Assembly (NCBI GenBank): GCA_910578075.1
Contig: CAJTPK010000004.1
Coordinates: 62,001 to 126,000 of the forward strand
DNA: 64,000 bases
DNA from: an uncultured Muribaculaceae bacterium
GTDB lineage: Bacteria > Bacteroidota > Bacteroidia > Bacteroidales > Muribaculaceae
Reading direction: 5' to 3'
In this document: positions 1 to 8,629 of the stretch, in pieces
Layout of the letters: each line of letters starts with the position of its first letter
Position numbering within the stretch: the stretch's first letter is position 1
Program-made: the position numbers and the translations under genes
Notes under the pieces: generated by a model
Seen by the model: the letters and a program-made list of their open reading frames with translations, nothing else
The model's database searches: none
What the model was told of the DNA's origin: nothing

Positions 1-102
1 GTGGAGAAAATAATGGACGAATGCGGCGGCAACCTCTCGGCAGCGGCAACCCGGTTAGGTATAACGCGCCAGACCCTTTATAATATTCTCAAAAAGAAAT
101 GA
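1..102 (+). CDS. C-terminal end of an NtrC-type sigma-54 response regulator (partial)
   Basis: The frame opens at base 1 and ends with TGA at 100-102, so only the last 33 residues are visible. They form a Fis-type helix-turn-helix, with the pattern GGNLSAAATRLGITRQTLYN typical of the DNA-binding tail of NtrC/AtoC response regulators. The stop overlaps the start of the following histidine kinase gene (ATGA), which supports a two-component operon. The receiver and AAA+ domains would lie upstream of the window. The family is clear from the tail and its partner; the target genes cannot be told. Confidence 0.85.
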   Translation: MEKIMDECGGNLSAAATRLGITRQTLYNILKKK

Positions 103-1109
103 AGCGATTCAAGCTTAAGATACTCCTTCTCATAATAGGCGTTGCAGCATGCGCCGCAGCTTCCGCTCTGCTCTTTGCAGGCGGGAAAATTCCTCAGGCT
201 ATAATTCTTATCCTCATACTTATACCTCTTGCATATGGCATATTCCACATGCTCGGCAAACTTACGGACATGATGTCAGCATTCGTCCGCGGACTTGAGA
301 TGAACGACACCACAATGCGTTTCGAGGCTGACGGCAGCGACCGGGCTTTGAGCGAGATGGCTCACAGCATGAACAGGATTTCCAGCATTTACTGTTCCGG
401 AAAAATGGAACTTGAAACCCGCAAACTTTATTACGACCGCATTCTGCGCGTCATGACACATGAGATGCGCAATGCCATCACTCCCGTAACCGCCCTTTCG
501 TCAGATATGCTCGAGCACGAGGAAAGATATGGCGATGCGGAAAAACGCGAGGCCATCGAAGTTATACATAGCCAGAGCGCAGGCATAGCACGATTCCTTG
601 AATCGTACCACAGGCTCACCCACCTCCCGCAACCGCAAAAACAGGAAGTCAGCGCAGCTGAGTTTTTATCACGCGTGCGACAAACCGTAGGTTTCGTTGA
701 AAATAATTCAGGCGTGGCTGACGACATCATCGAATATTTCACAGCGGAAGGAGCAGTCCTGAATATCGATGAGGATATGATGAACCAGGCTGTCACTAAT
801 CTTTTGAAGAATGCTGTGGAAGCCACGACCATAAAGAATAAGGATTACGGCCATAAACCCGAGGTGAAGGTGACAGTCACGGCATCGGAAAATGAATCCT
901 GCATCATAATTGAAGACAATGGTCCCGGACTTTCCCCGGAACTTGCCGCAAATCCATTCCAACCCTTCTTCAGCACCAAACCGGACGGCAACGGTATCGG
1001 AATGTTCCTCAGCCGCCAGACCGTGCGTCTGCACGGAGGCGAAATCCGTCTGCACAACAACCCCGGCAAAGGTCTCCACATCCGTATCTCCCTTCCCCGC
1101 AAAATTTAG
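99..1109 (+). CDS. Membrane sensor histidine kinase (NtrY-like)
   Basis: 336 residues. Two hydrophobic segments near residues 7-27 and 32-51 are separated by only a few residues, so there is almost no periplasmic sensor domain. The H-box THEMRNAITPV places the phosphorylated histidine at about residue 121. The N-box (NLLKNAVEAT), the G1 box (DNGPGL) and the G2 box (GNGIGMFLSR) of the HATPase domain follow. It overlaps the response-regulator stop by 4 bp and should phosphorylate that sigma-54 activator. The short input region suggests sensing within the membrane or through a partner, which is inference. A clear intrinsic terminator follows the gene. Confidence 0.9.
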   Translation: MKRFKLKILLLIIGVAACAAASALLFAGGKIPQAIILILILIPLAYGIFHMLGKLTDMMSAFVRGLEMNDTTMRFEADGSDRALSEMAHSMNRISSIYCSGKMELETRKLYYDRILRVMTHEMRNAITPVTALSSDMLEHEERYGDAEKREAIEVIHSQSAGIARFLESYHRLTHLPQPQKQEVSAAEFLSRVRQTVGFVENNSGVADDIIEYFTAEGAVLNIDEDMMNQAVTNLLKNAVEATTIKNKDYGHKPEVKVTVTASENESCIIIEDNGPGLSPELAANPFQPFFSTKPDGNGIGMFLSRQTVRLHGGEIRLHNNPGKGLHIRISLPRKI

Positions 1110-1176
1110 ATCCCGTTTTATAAAGAATGGCGGCTGCAAGAAACTTAAATTGAAAAATAGCTGCTATCGAATCTTT

Positions 1177-1208
1177 CGCTTGAAATCCCGAATTTCAAGC
1201 GCTTTTTG
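1177..1208 (+). terminator. Rho-independent terminator after the histidine kinase
   Basis: A perfect 10-bp stem, cgcttgaaat (1177-1186) with atttcaagcg (1192-1201), has a 5-nt loop and is followed by five T residues. It ends the regulator/kinase transcript and separates it from the exporter genes. Confidence 0.85.
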
Positions 1209-1260
1209 TTTGTTACTTTGCCGAAAATAAATGATAAGTTAAGTAACAGGCAGAAAAATT

Positions 1261-1446
1261 ATGAACACTCCGATTATTACATGGGTTCTTATAGTAAGTA
1301 TTCTCTGCATCGCGGTCATCTCGCGACTTTTCGCCCTAATCCGCTTTTCAAATAAACGAAAGAGTGGCATTCACGTCTTAGAGATCGGCAGCGAACGTGA
1401 GGAATTCTTTATTCCAGGAGATTCCACTGACTATGATGACGAATAA
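1261..1446 (+). CDS. Small single-span membrane protein (61 aa), function unknown
   Basis: One strongly hydrophobic segment covers about residues 6-28, followed by a basic stretch (RFSNKRKS) and a very acidic tail (DSTDYDDE). This is the pattern of a small inner-membrane protein with a cytoplasmic tail. Its last codons overlap the start of the downstream ThrE-family gene by 14 bp, which argues for translational coupling. I do not recognise a family. It could assist the exporter, or it could be a chance open frame; the overlap and composition favour a real gene. Confidence 0.5.
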   Translation: MNTPIITWVLIVSILCIAVISRLFALIRFSNKRKSGIHVLEIGSEREEFFIPGDSTDYDDE

Positions 1447-2242
1447 TTTAACAATAACAGAAACCGCCATACCTGAGGCTACGACCGTTAAGGATGTGTG
1501 TCTGTTTCTCACCGAATACAGCGCATGGCTTCTCGGATGCGGCACAACCTGCGTGCGGCTCGAAAAGAATGTGACACGCATAGCGCGTGCCTATGGGAAA
1601 AGGGTTGACCTGACCATCATGCCCCGGCATGTGCATATATCTGTGTGGGAGCTTGACGGTTCCGACTTCGTGACCTCTGTTGCCACAATACGCAAGACAC
1701 CCATCAGTTTTAATATCAATACGCGCCTCAGCGAATTAAGCTGGAGAATAGCTGAGTCCGGACTTTCTCTGGATGAGGCGAGACGCATCTTCAATGAAAT
1801 AGTGTCTTCCGATTCGCAAAACAAATGGCTCGTACTGATTCTTGTCTCGCTTGCCAACGCTTCTTTCTGCCGCCTCTTCGGCGGAGACGCATACGCGATG
1901 GGGGTTGTATTCATAGCCACTATGGCAGGATACTGGGTAAAGACCCAGCTCTTAGGAAAGGGGTTCGATCTGCGTCCGACGGTGATAATATGCTCGTTCA
2001 TATCCGCTGTGCTCGGTGCGTCATGCAGTCTCTTCAGCCTCGGGACCACACCGGAGATCGCTCTTGGTACAAGCGTGCTATATCTTGTGCCGGGCATACC
2101 GCTGCTAAACTCTTTCAGCGATATGCTCTACCGCTATTATATCTGCTCTATGAGCCGCTTCTTTGATGCATTAGTAATAACAGGATGCCTGTCGATAGGG
2201 CTGTGTTCAGCCATGTTTCTGATGAAGGCGGGGATGTTTTAA
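1433..2242 (+). CDS. Threonine/serine exporter family protein, ThrE N-terminal half
   Basis: I choose the ATG at 1433 (or 1436); the frame is open further upstream to 1397, but that part lies inside the preceding small gene. The protein has about 269 residues. The N-terminal half is soluble and matches the ThrE/YjjP (DUF1212) pattern: GCGTTCVRLEKNVTRIARAY, then LSWRIAESGLSLDEA. The second half has about five membrane spans. In Corynebacterium ThrE this domain is fused to a second one; here, as in many Bacteroidetes, the second half is a separate gene directly downstream. It probably exports small amino acids or related compounds across the inner membrane. Confidence 0.85.
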   Translation: MMTNNLTITETAIPEATTVKDVCLFLTEYSAWLLGCGTTCVRLEKNVTRIARAYGKRVDLTIMPRHVHISVWELDGSDFVTSVATIRKTPISFNINTRLSELSWRIAESGLSLDEARRIFNEIVSSDSQNKWLVLILVSLANASFCRLFGGDAYAMGVVFIATMAGYWVKTQLLGKGFDLRPTVIICSFISAVLGASCSLFSLGTTPEIALGTSVLYLVPGIPLLNSFSDMLYRYYICSMSRFFDALVITGCLSIGLCSAMFLMKAGMF

Positions 2243-2256
2243 GAAAGTTTAGATCT

Positions 2257-2754
2257 ATGTGGGAAAAAATTTTACAGGATGCATTATTCGCAGCGATAGC
2301 CGCTATCGGTTTCGCGGCAATCAGCCGACCACCGGCAAGAGCATACGTCTATTGCGCGGCAATAGCAGCGATCGGTCATTCAATCAGGTTTGTGCTGATG
2401 TCGCCTGATTGCGGGTCACCTCTTCATATTGTGCCGGCAACTCTGATAGCCTCTTTTGCCGTTGGGCTGCTTGCAGTGATTTTCTCTCCTATTGTCAGAA
2501 CCCCGCCTGAGACATGCTTCTTCCCGGCTTTACTGCCTATGATTCCCGGAATGTATGCTTACCGCACTTTCGGAGCCGCAGCCATGTGTGTACTGAGCGC
2601 AAGCCAGGAGGAATTCAGCCGGTGTTTCTATCTGTTCGCCTCCAACTCCTTCACATGCATATGCCTGTTGTTGTGTATGGCGGTAGGGGCAACACTTCCA
2701 GTCTTCATGTTCAAGAAAATATCCTTCCGCGCAACCCGAAATGCCACCCATTAG
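2257..2754 (+). CDS. Threonine/serine exporter family protein, ThrE C-terminal half (ThrE_2)
   Basis: About 165 residues starting MWEKILQDALFAAIAAIGFA. The frame is open upstream to 2185, but that region lies inside the previous gene, and the ATG at 2257 sits 14 bp after its stop. It has about five membrane spans and the FFPALLPMIPGMYAYR motif seen in the DUF3815/ThrE_2 family. It should form the transporter with the preceding protein. Confidence 0.85.
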   Translation: MWEKILQDALFAAIAAIGFAAISRPPARAYVYCAAIAAIGHSIRFVLMSPDCGSPLHIVPATLIASFAVGLLAVIFSPIVRTPPETCFFPALLPMIPGMYAYRTFGAAAMCVLSASQEEFSRCFYLFASNSFTCICLLLCMAVGATLPVFMFKKISFRATRNATH

Positions 2755-2765
2755 AAACTTTTCGT

Positions 2766-2773
2766 TATCTTTG
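2766..2773 (+). promoter_or_regulatory. -7 box (TATCTTTG) for the LysR gene
   Basis: TATCTTTG is an exact match to the Bacteroidetes -7 consensus TAnnTTTG, 32 bp before the LysR start codon and just after the exporter stop. No clear -33 TTTG is seen at the usual spacing. Confidence 0.6.
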
Positions 2774-2805
2774 CGCCTTATCACCGTCTGTAGAACCAAC
2801 AGCCT

Positions 2806-3705
2806 ATGGAATTACGCCAGCTGAAATATTTTGTAAAGGTTGCCGAAACGTTGAGTTTTTCGGAAGCTTCACGCATTCTTTGCATTACTCAAAGCACACT
2901 CTCCCAGCAGATAAAACAACTGGAGGCAGAACTTGGCACATCACTTTTCCTCCGCAGCAGTCATAGTGTTGTCCTTACCGAAGCCGGAAACGAAATGCTG
3001 CCGTATGCACGCCAGACTATTCTGAGTGCGGAGATGTGCACAACCAGAATTTCCGATCTAAACAATATGTCGGCAGGCACTCTTAATATCGGAGTGACAT
3101 ATTCTTTCAGCGCCATTCTCACCGAGACTCTTGTGACATTCCGAAGAATGTATCCGGATATCAAGCTGAATATCTATTACCGTCCGATGGCAGAGCTTAT
3201 GGATATGCTGAAAAACCGGGAGGTGGATTTTGCCCTTGCCTTCCGCCCGTCAAAACCGCTGGAAGGGGTGGAGTCGCACATACTGTTTCAGAATTATCTC
3301 GCCGCAGTCGTCGCTGACCACCATCCTCTTGCCGCAAAAAAAAGCGTATCACCGTTTGATCTGTTGAAATATGATCTGGCTCTCCCCTCACGCGGATTAC
3401 AGGCGCGTAATGCCTTTGAGCAGATGAAGCCACGAGATATCGATTTCCGCATAAAAATAGAACTGAATGAGGTGAATATTCTTCTGAAGATACTCCGACA
3501 GACCATGCTTGTATCAGTGCTTGCCGAAGCCTCCACCCATAACGAACCGGGAATAAAGGCGATTCCACTTGATTTCCCGGAGAATGAAATGGAAGGATGC
3601 GTGCATACGCTGAAAGGCAGCTATCATAAGCGGGCAGCCCGTGAATTCATCAAGCTCCTCAGCGAATCCCTCGCCGTCAGAGAGCGACAGAACGCCTGGC
3701 TCTAA
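2806..3705 (+). CDS. LysR-family transcriptional regulator
   Basis: 299 residues. The N-terminal winged helix-turn-helix begins MELRQLKYFVKVAETLSFSE and contains ITQSTLSQQIKQLEAELG. The substrate-binding domain begins near residue 90 (GTLNIGVTYSF). Length and layout are standard for the family. It is monocistronic with its own promoter box. The co-inducer and targets cannot be assigned; the neighbouring exporter is a possible target only by position. Confidence 0.92.
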   Translation: MELRQLKYFVKVAETLSFSEASRILCITQSTLSQQIKQLEAELGTSLFLRSSHSVVLTEAGNEMLPYARQTILSAEMCTTRISDLNNMSAGTLNIGVTYSFSAILTETLVTFRRMYPDIKLNIYYRPMAELMDMLKNREVDFALAFRPSKPLEGVESHILFQNYLAAVVADHHPLAAKKSVSPFDLLKYDLALPSRGLQARNAFEQMKPRDIDFRIKIELNEVNILLKILRQTMLVSVLAEASTHNEPGIKAIPLDFPENEMEGCVHTLKGSYHKRAAREFIKLLSESLAVRERQNAWL

Positions 3706-3715
3706 CGTTCATAAT

Positions 3716-4085
3716 TTTATTATTGCTGTCCGGTAAATATACATAACCATCATACATATGGATCCTTAGACCTTGACAATCCCCATAATATGGTCAAACA
3801 TCACGCAGAGACGCTGAGGCGCAAAGTTTTGAGTTGACAAGCACGGTGAGTGATAAAGATCACGGAGAATCGCGTGGCGATTCTTGCCGAGGCGCGGAGA
3901 CGTCGCTAAAATTTGTCGCGGTTTTCTTGACCAGAGCTCCATAGCATGGACAGGGGTAAGGTGCGTCAGACTCTGCGCCTTCGCAGGGTGGGAACAACCT
4001 CCGCGCCGGATTTTGCATCATAAAACCTCTGCGTGATTAAATTTTACCAGACACCGGTAAAAAAATATACCGGGCAGCAGTAATT
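3716..4085. repeat. Palindromic dispersed repeat, copy 1 (MITE-like)
   Basis: This gene-free stretch begins attattgctgtccggtaa and ends accgggcagcagtaat, imperfect terminal inverted repeats of about 20 bp. Inside, the CGCAGAG/GAGGCGCAAAG words appear near the left end and their complements (ctctgcgtgatt) near the right end, so the element is a long imperfect palindrome. A second copy lies in inverted orientation at 19168-19468. Shared blocks include ggtcaaacatcacgcagag and gatcacggagaatcgcgtgg. Copy 1 carries about 23 extra bases at its right end (about 4045-4068), apparently a partial duplication of the terminal repeat. It has no coding capacity. Confidence 0.85.
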
Positions 4086-4120
4086 TTAAATAAGAAAAAA
4101 TACAGGGAGGGTCAAAGATG

Positions 4121-4336
4121 TCAGCCGGAGATCTTTGCATGATGAAGTATGTAAAGCAACACAAACAATGCGATGGTACTGACTGTGATAAGAGCTATCC
4201 TGACTTTCAGCCGAAATTGCGGATCGGCGAAACGACTGCTCCTATCTTTTGCCTTACGATTCATTATCATCACTCCCAACAGCAACATTACCGCTACAAG
4301 CCACGCTACAAATATCACAATATATACCGTTCCCAT
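4121..4336 (-). CDS. Small two-span membrane protein (71 aa), function unknown
   Basis: Two hydrophobic segments (about residues 4-25 and 46-65) flank a basic cytoplasmic-type loop (NRKAKDRSSRFADPQFRLKVR). The start is an ATG at 4336. It lies 79 bp after the start-side end of nothing coding and is followed on its 3' side by the palindromic repeat. No family was recognised. Overlapping frames on the plus strand lack membrane-protein composition or a domain and are treated as shadows. Confidence 0.6.
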   Translation of the reverse strand: MGTVYIVIFVAWLVAVMLLLGVMIMNRKAKDRSSRFADPQFRLKVRIALITVSTIALFVLLYILHHAKISG

Positions 4337-4415
4337 AAGATTCGTTTTTCTTTATAACAAAAATTAACTCCTTAGGATTACGGTAATTACAATTCACTGA
4401 AATTATTTACGGTTA

Positions 4416-6107
4416 TCAGCGGCGGCGACGTTTCTTGGATTTTTTGGATTTGGCGGGAGTCTTGGCTTTCGCAGGAATCTTGATAGTGGAGCCGGCGCGG
4501 AGATTGTCGGACTTCATGCCGTTGGCTTTCTTTATCTCGGCGATGCTTACTCCATATTTCTTAGAAAGACTGCTCAGTGTCTCTCCACTCTTCAGCTTGT
4601 GGGATGTGGCAGCCGGAGCTTTCGGTTTTGCAGCAGCCTTGGTTGATTTCTTTGCTGTGGCAGCGGGAGTAGCCGGCTGCCATGACTGCTGACCTGATGC
4701 AGGCGCCGCCTCGGCCGTCAGTGTCTCTGTCTCTCCTTCTGCGGAAGCGGTATTCACGCGCAACAGCTGACCGGTGCGCACTGCGTTACGACGCAGGCTG
4801 TTCCATTGCTTTATTTCTTCCGGGGTGACACCGTATGTCTGGGCTATCGTGGCGAGCGATTCTCCTGGCTTAACCTTATGCGTCACTGTCCTCACCCCTT
4901 TCGATGCCGATGCTGTTGCCACAGGAAGGGCACTCTCTTCAAGATTATTGTCTGCTGATGCCAACGCCACATCATTCCTGGAAGCTGCGGGTGCTTCTCC
5001 GGGCTCGACACTCTCACGGCGGGCGTATTTTTCGGAGTCATGAGCTTTTATAGCCTCCTCGCTCATCAGATAGGCATGCACCTGCTGCGAAGGGAGAACC
5101 AACGTATATGAACGGTCGGCAGAACCGGGAATCACATCTGCACGGAATTGCGGATTCAACACCCTCAGCTCCTCGACGGGGATATTCAACACCGATGAGA
5201 TCTGATTGAAATGCACACGATCCGAGATCTGCAATGTATCCGTTATCAGCGGCTTGGTAGGTATCACCGGACTGATGTTATGCTGCGGATAATAGTTCAT
5301 CACATAATTTGCGGCTATAAACATAGGGAAATATCCGCGTGTCTCGGGAGTAAGATACTCATATATCGACCAGAAATCATGATTTTTAGGATCACCACCT
5401 GCCCTGCGTATGGCTTTATTCACCGCGCCCGGACCGCAGTTGTATGCCGCGATGGCAAGGCTCCAGTCGTTGTATGTGGCATAAAGATCGCTTAGATATT
5501 GAGCGGCTTTCTTTGATGAGAGGTAAGGATCCCTGCGCTCATCCACAAGCGAATTAACCTCAAGTCCCATACCCTTTGCGGTGGCTATCATGAACTGCCA
5601 CAAGCCTGTGGCTCCATGTCTGGAAACAGCATTGGGATCAAGACCGGACTCAATCACCGGCAGATACTTCAGCTCCAGCGGCAGACCGCGCTCTTCGAGA
5701 GCCTGCTCGAATATAGGAAGATAGTAATGGCTGAGACCGAGCAATACAGTCACCTGCTCGCGTCCGCGCTGGGTATAACGGTCGATATATGACCGCACCA
5801 CCTGATTATAGGGCATCTCTATGACAGTCGGCATTTTGGCAAGACGCTCGCGGATGGTCTTGTCATCATTGCGGGTATCACCCTCACGACGGTATCGGTC
5901 GTCGGTAGCCATATAATTTTTCATATACCATCCCTCAAGCATCTTGTGGGTGTCGGCTTCGAAACTTTCCGGATATACGATATCGTTGTCCGTGATCGTT
6001 GTCTTCACATCAAGCACAGTGGATTTCTTCTGCGCTACGGCAGATTGCGGGAATGCCGCGGTAGCCACCGCGCATACTAAAAGGAAACGGTATATGTGAT
6101 TCTTCAT
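4416..6107 (-). CDS. Lytic murein transglycosylase with two LysM domains (MltD-like)
   Basis: 563 residues with a signal peptide (MKNHIYRFLLVCAVATAAFP). The SLT domain (about 120-290) carries the catalytic glutamate at about residue 153 in LPVIESGLDPNAVSRHGATG, then GLWQFM and AYNCGPGAVNKA. Two LysM peptidoglycan-binding modules follow, near residues 408-450 (HKVKPGESLATIAQTYGV) and 500-545 (HKLKSGETLSSLSKKYGV), joined by an Ala/Pro/Lys-rich linker. The tail is very basic (KSKKSKKRRRR). It should cleave glycan strands of peptidoglycan in the periplasm. It is the last gene of the parA-parB-DUF5683-mltD run on the minus strand. Confidence 0.93.
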   Translation of the reverse strand: MKNHIYRFLLVCAVATAAFPQSAVAQKKSTVLDVKTTITDNDIVYPESFEADTHKMLEGWYMKNYMATDDRYRREGDTRNDDKTIRERLAKMPTVIEMPYNQVVRSYIDRYTQRGREQVTVLLGLSHYYLPIFEQALEERGLPLELKYLPVIESGLDPNAVSRHGATGLWQFMIATAKGMGLEVNSLVDERRDPYLSSKKAAQYLSDLYATYNDWSLAIAAYNCGPGAVNKAIRRAGGDPKNHDFWSIYEYLTPETRGYFPMFIAANYVMNYYPQHNISPVIPTKPLITDTLQISDRVHFNQISSVLNIPVEELRVLNPQFRADVIPGSADRSYTLVLPSQQVHAYLMSEEAIKAHDSEKYARRESVEPGEAPAASRNDVALASADNNLEESALPVATASASKGVRTVTHKVKPGESLATIAQTYGVTPEEIKQWNSLRRNAVRTGQLLRVNTASAEGETETLTAEAAPASGQQSWQPATPAATAKKSTKAAAKPKAPAATSHKLKSGETLSSLSKKYGVSIAEIKKANGMKSDNLRAGSTIKIPAKAKTPAKSKKSKKRRRR

Positions 6108-6130
6108 GTTGAGAAGCAGTTTAAAAAAGA

Positions 6131-6904
6131 TTAAAAAGTAAACGCCCAGTTGAGTCCGATAGAGGGTTTACGGGTCACAGGCTGCTGTATTATTGTAGGT
6201 GTCAGGTCGAGGGAGAGGTCTGGGGTAATGTCGAAATGCGCCATTGAGGCATCAATATAGGCATCCACCATGCAGATCAGATATAGAGCCACAAGACAGA
6301 TGATACAAAGGTCTCGGTTACGACGGAAATAATCGCGCCGGCTCTTGAATGTGCGCTTCAGCCATTCAGTATCAAGCGAACTTTCATCAACCGTAGGAGG
6401 GAAGAAGTCAAGATAACTATTGGTGTTGGGATCACTATCCATCAGGTCGCGGTAGCCCTGGATATAATCCTGATACTGGTTGTTGTTCCAACTGGTTGCA
6501 TAACCGAGTCCCATGAATCCTCCCACCACGATAGGCAGTTTCCAGAAACGACGGTTGTATATCTGTCCCAATCCGGGGCACAATGCGGAGAGCCATACCG
6601 CTCTCTGGGGAGACGGATTGAACGGACGCTTGCCATCGAGACCATAGGGATAGTCCGAAGCCACGACCTCCGTCGGGGGAATTGAATCTGTCACCTCCCC
6701 CGCTTTTACCAGTACCTCCGCATCCATGTACACCACAGAATCCTGCGGCAGGGGCTGACGGTCAGGATCCACGCTCTGCGCTCTTGCCGGAATGGAGAAA
6801 TAATCAAGAGGAAACACCAGCACAAACGCCACGACCAGCAGAATGATCTTTTCCGCCGGACGCAAACGGTATTCGCCGCTGAATATTTGTCTCAGATTCG
6901 TCAT
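6131..6904 (-). CDS. DUF5683 domain protein
   Basis: 257 residues. A hydrophobic N-terminal segment near residues 18-37 is followed by the recognisable core (RAVWLSALCPGLGQIYNRRFWKLP and VGGFMGLGYA), which matches DUF5683, a Bacteroidetes membrane-associated family of unknown role. A second hydrophobic stretch contains LCIICLVALYLICMVDAYID. Its start overlaps the parB stop, so it is co-translated with parB. The order parA, parB, DUF5683, mltD recurs in the phylum (general knowledge), hinting at a link between chromosome segregation and the envelope. Confidence 0.8.
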   Translation of the reverse strand: MTNLRQIFSGEYRLRPAEKIILLVVAFVLVFPLDYFSIPARAQSVDPDRQPLPQDSVVYMDAEVLVKAGEVTDSIPPTEVVASDYPYGLDGKRPFNPSPQRAVWLSALCPGLGQIYNRRFWKLPIVVGGFMGLGYATSWNNNQYQDYIQGYRDLMDSDPNTNSYLDFFPPTVDESSLDTEWLKRTFKSRRDYFRRNRDLCIICLVALYLICMVDAYIDASMAHFDITPDLSLDLTPTIIQQPVTRKPSIGLNWAFTF

Positions 6905-7782
6905 TGCTTCAGTCGCTCGAAAATTTTTACAAGCTGATGAAGCTCGTCATCGGAAGAGAACTTGAAAGTCACGGAGCCCTTGCCATTCGATGAACGAGCC
7001 ACCTTCACGGGCATTGAGAAGAAACTTGTGAAATCCTTCTCAAGCACCTTCAGGTCATCGGATTTCTCATTTCCCGTACGCGCCGCTTTCTCCTGCTCTC
7101 CCACCTCGGCAAGCTTGCGGCCCAGTTCTTCCACGGCACGGACCGACAGCCCGTCGCGGATCACCTGTTTATACAATTTAAGCTGTATCTTGGGATCCTC
7201 CACCGCGAGGATAGCACGTGCATGCCCCATGTCGAGCTTTCGGTCGCGCAGACCGAGCTGGATTTCAGCCGGAAGACGCAGAAGCCGCAGATGGTTGGCT
7301 ATTGTGGCGCGTTTTTTTCCAAGACGCTCCGACAGCCTCTCCTGTGTGAGATTATATGTATCTATCAGTTTCTTGAAGCCGAGAGCCACCTCTATTGCGT
7401 TGAGATCCTCACGCTGGATGTTCTCAATCAGTGCCATCTCGGTCATTTCCGAATCGGAAACCGTACGCACATACGCCGGCACAGTGGTGAGCCCCGCGAT
7501 CTGCGCTGCGCGCCATCTGCGCTCACCGGCTATGATCTGGTAATCACCATCATCGCCCATACGTAGCGTAAGCGGCTGCACCACTCCCAATTCCCGGATT
7601 GAGGCAGCAAGCTCCTCAAGCGTGTTTTCATCAAAAGAGCGGCGCGGCTGATCCGGATTAGGCGCAATGCGCGAAATCTCGATCTCCGAGATTGCCGACG
7701 ATCCCTCTGTTCTTATGTCACCCATCGAGATCAACGAGTCGAGCCCGCGTCCCAATGCATTTCTTTTCAAAGCCATTGTCAT
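6901..7782 (-). CDS. parB: Chromosome-partitioning protein ParB
   Basis: 293 residues. The N-terminus carries the GRGLDSLI motif contacted by ParA. The ParB/Srx domain has the CTP-binding GERRWRAAQ box (about residue 86), then EMALIENIQREDLNAIE. The helix-turn-helix (QERLSERLGKKRATIANHLR) recognises parS, and a C-terminal dimerisation region follows. The start at 7782 overlaps the parA stop by 4 bp (ATGA). A second in-frame ATG lies at 7776. It should load onto parS near the origin and slide as a CTP-dependent clamp. No parS site was spotted by eye in this window. Confidence 0.95.
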   Translation of the reverse strand: MTMALKRNALGRGLDSLISMGDIRTEGSSAISEIEISRIAPNPDQPRRSFDENTLEELAASIRELGVVQPLTLRMGDDGDYQIIAGERRWRAAQIAGLTTVPAYVRTVSDSEMTEMALIENIQREDLNAIEVALGFKKLIDTYNLTQERLSERLGKKRATIANHLRLLRLPAEIQLGLRDRKLDMGHARAILAVEDPKIQLKLYKQVIRDGLSVRAVEELGRKLAEVGEQEKAARTGNEKSDDLKVLEKDFTSFFSMPVKVARSSNGKGSVTFKFSSDDELHQLVKIFERLKQ

Positions 7783-8549
7783 TTCTTTTTATTACGGACC
7801 TGAAGCTCCTTGGCAAGCTGCACGTATGCAATCGCACCTCGGGAGTCGGGGTCATACAGAATGGCGGGAAGTCCATGGCTCGGCGATTCGGAAAGGCGGA
7901 TATTACGTGGAATAACCGTGTCGAACACCATCTTTCCGAAATGTCCCCGCAATTCCTCATAAATCTGGTTGGCAAGACGCAATCTTGCGTCATACATCGT
8001 GAGCAGGAATCCCTCGATCTCGAGTTGCGGCCGCAGACGGCTCTTGATTATACGCACAGTGTTCAGCAGCTGCGATATCCCCTCGAGAGCGAAATATTCC
8101 GCCTGCACCGGGATCAGCACAGAGTCGGAAGCCGTGAGAGCATTGACCGTAATCACACCCAACGAAGGGGAACAGTCGATGAGTATATAATCATATTCAT
8201 TTCTCACCGGCTCCAGCAGACGCTGCAACGTGCGCTCGCGATCTTTACGGTTCATAAGCTCCACTTCAGCCCCAACCAGGTCGATACGCGAACAGATGAT
8301 ATCGAGTTTCTCAATCGAGGAATGCATTATCGCATCGGCAGCAGGGTACCCGTCGACAAGACACTCGTAGATAGAGGCGTCGGTAGGTTGCGGCTGCATG
8401 CCGATTCCGGAGGTGGCGTTGGCCTGAGGGTCGGCATCCACAAGAAGAACACGCTTCCCTGCCACTGCCAGACAGGCTCCGAGGTTAAAGGCCGTTGTGG
8501 TCTTTCCCACACCACCCTTCTGATTTGCTATTGCTATGATTTTTCCCAT
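7779..8549 (-). CDS. parA: Chromosome-partitioning ATPase ParA (Soj-like)
   Basis: 256 residues, beginning MGKIIAIANQKGGVGKTTTA, the deviant Walker A motif of ParA/MinD ATPases. VDADPQANAT follows, and a Walker B-type strand reads YILIDCSPSLG. The length is that of the short chromosomal Soj type without an N-terminal DNA-binding domain. It is the first gene of the parAB-DUF5683-mltD operon and has a recognisable promoter box 30 bp upstream. Confidence 0.95.
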   Translation of the reverse strand: MGKIIAIANQKGGVGKTTTAFNLGACLAVAGKRVLLVDADPQANATSGIGMQPQPTDASIYECLVDGYPAADAIMHSSIEKLDIICSRIDLVGAEVELMNRKDRERTLQRLLEPVRNEYDYILIDCSPSLGVITVNALTASDSVLIPVQAEYFALEGISQLLNTVRIIKSRLRPQLEIEGFLLTMYDARLRLANQIYEELRGHFGKMVFDTVIPRNIRLSESPSHGLPAILYDPDSRGAIAYVQLAKELQVRNKKK

Positions 8550-8578
8550 TCTGATATTTTGAGAATATCTTTAAATTG

Positions 8579-8586
8579 CAAAAATA
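8579..8586 (-). promoter_or_regulatory. -7 box (TATTTTTG) for parA
   Basis: On the minus strand the sequence reads TATTTTTG, an exact TAnnTTTG match 30 bp before the parA ATG. No good -33 element is visible. Confidence 0.6.
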
Positions 8587-8629
8587 GTGAAAAATTGCCG
8601 CTTTCCCTAATAAATAGTATTAAACAAAT

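Noticed and set aside
2514..2966. 150-residue frame spanning the exporter and LysR genes
   Set aside because: Overlaps two supported genes in another frame with no recognisable feature.
3781..3960. CRISPR-like repeated words (CGCAGAG, GAGGCGC)
   Set aside because: The words are irregularly spaced and mirror-arranged, with no equal repeats and spacers and no cas gene.
4118..4357. Plus-strand frames opposite the 71-residue membrane protein
   Set aside because: The minus-strand frame has two clean membrane spans; the plus-strand ones are rich in His, Tyr and Lys without pattern.
6901..8549. Plasmid partition locus
   Set aside because: The short Soj-type ParA, the chromosomal-type ParB and the linkage to DUF5683 and mltD indicate a chromosome.
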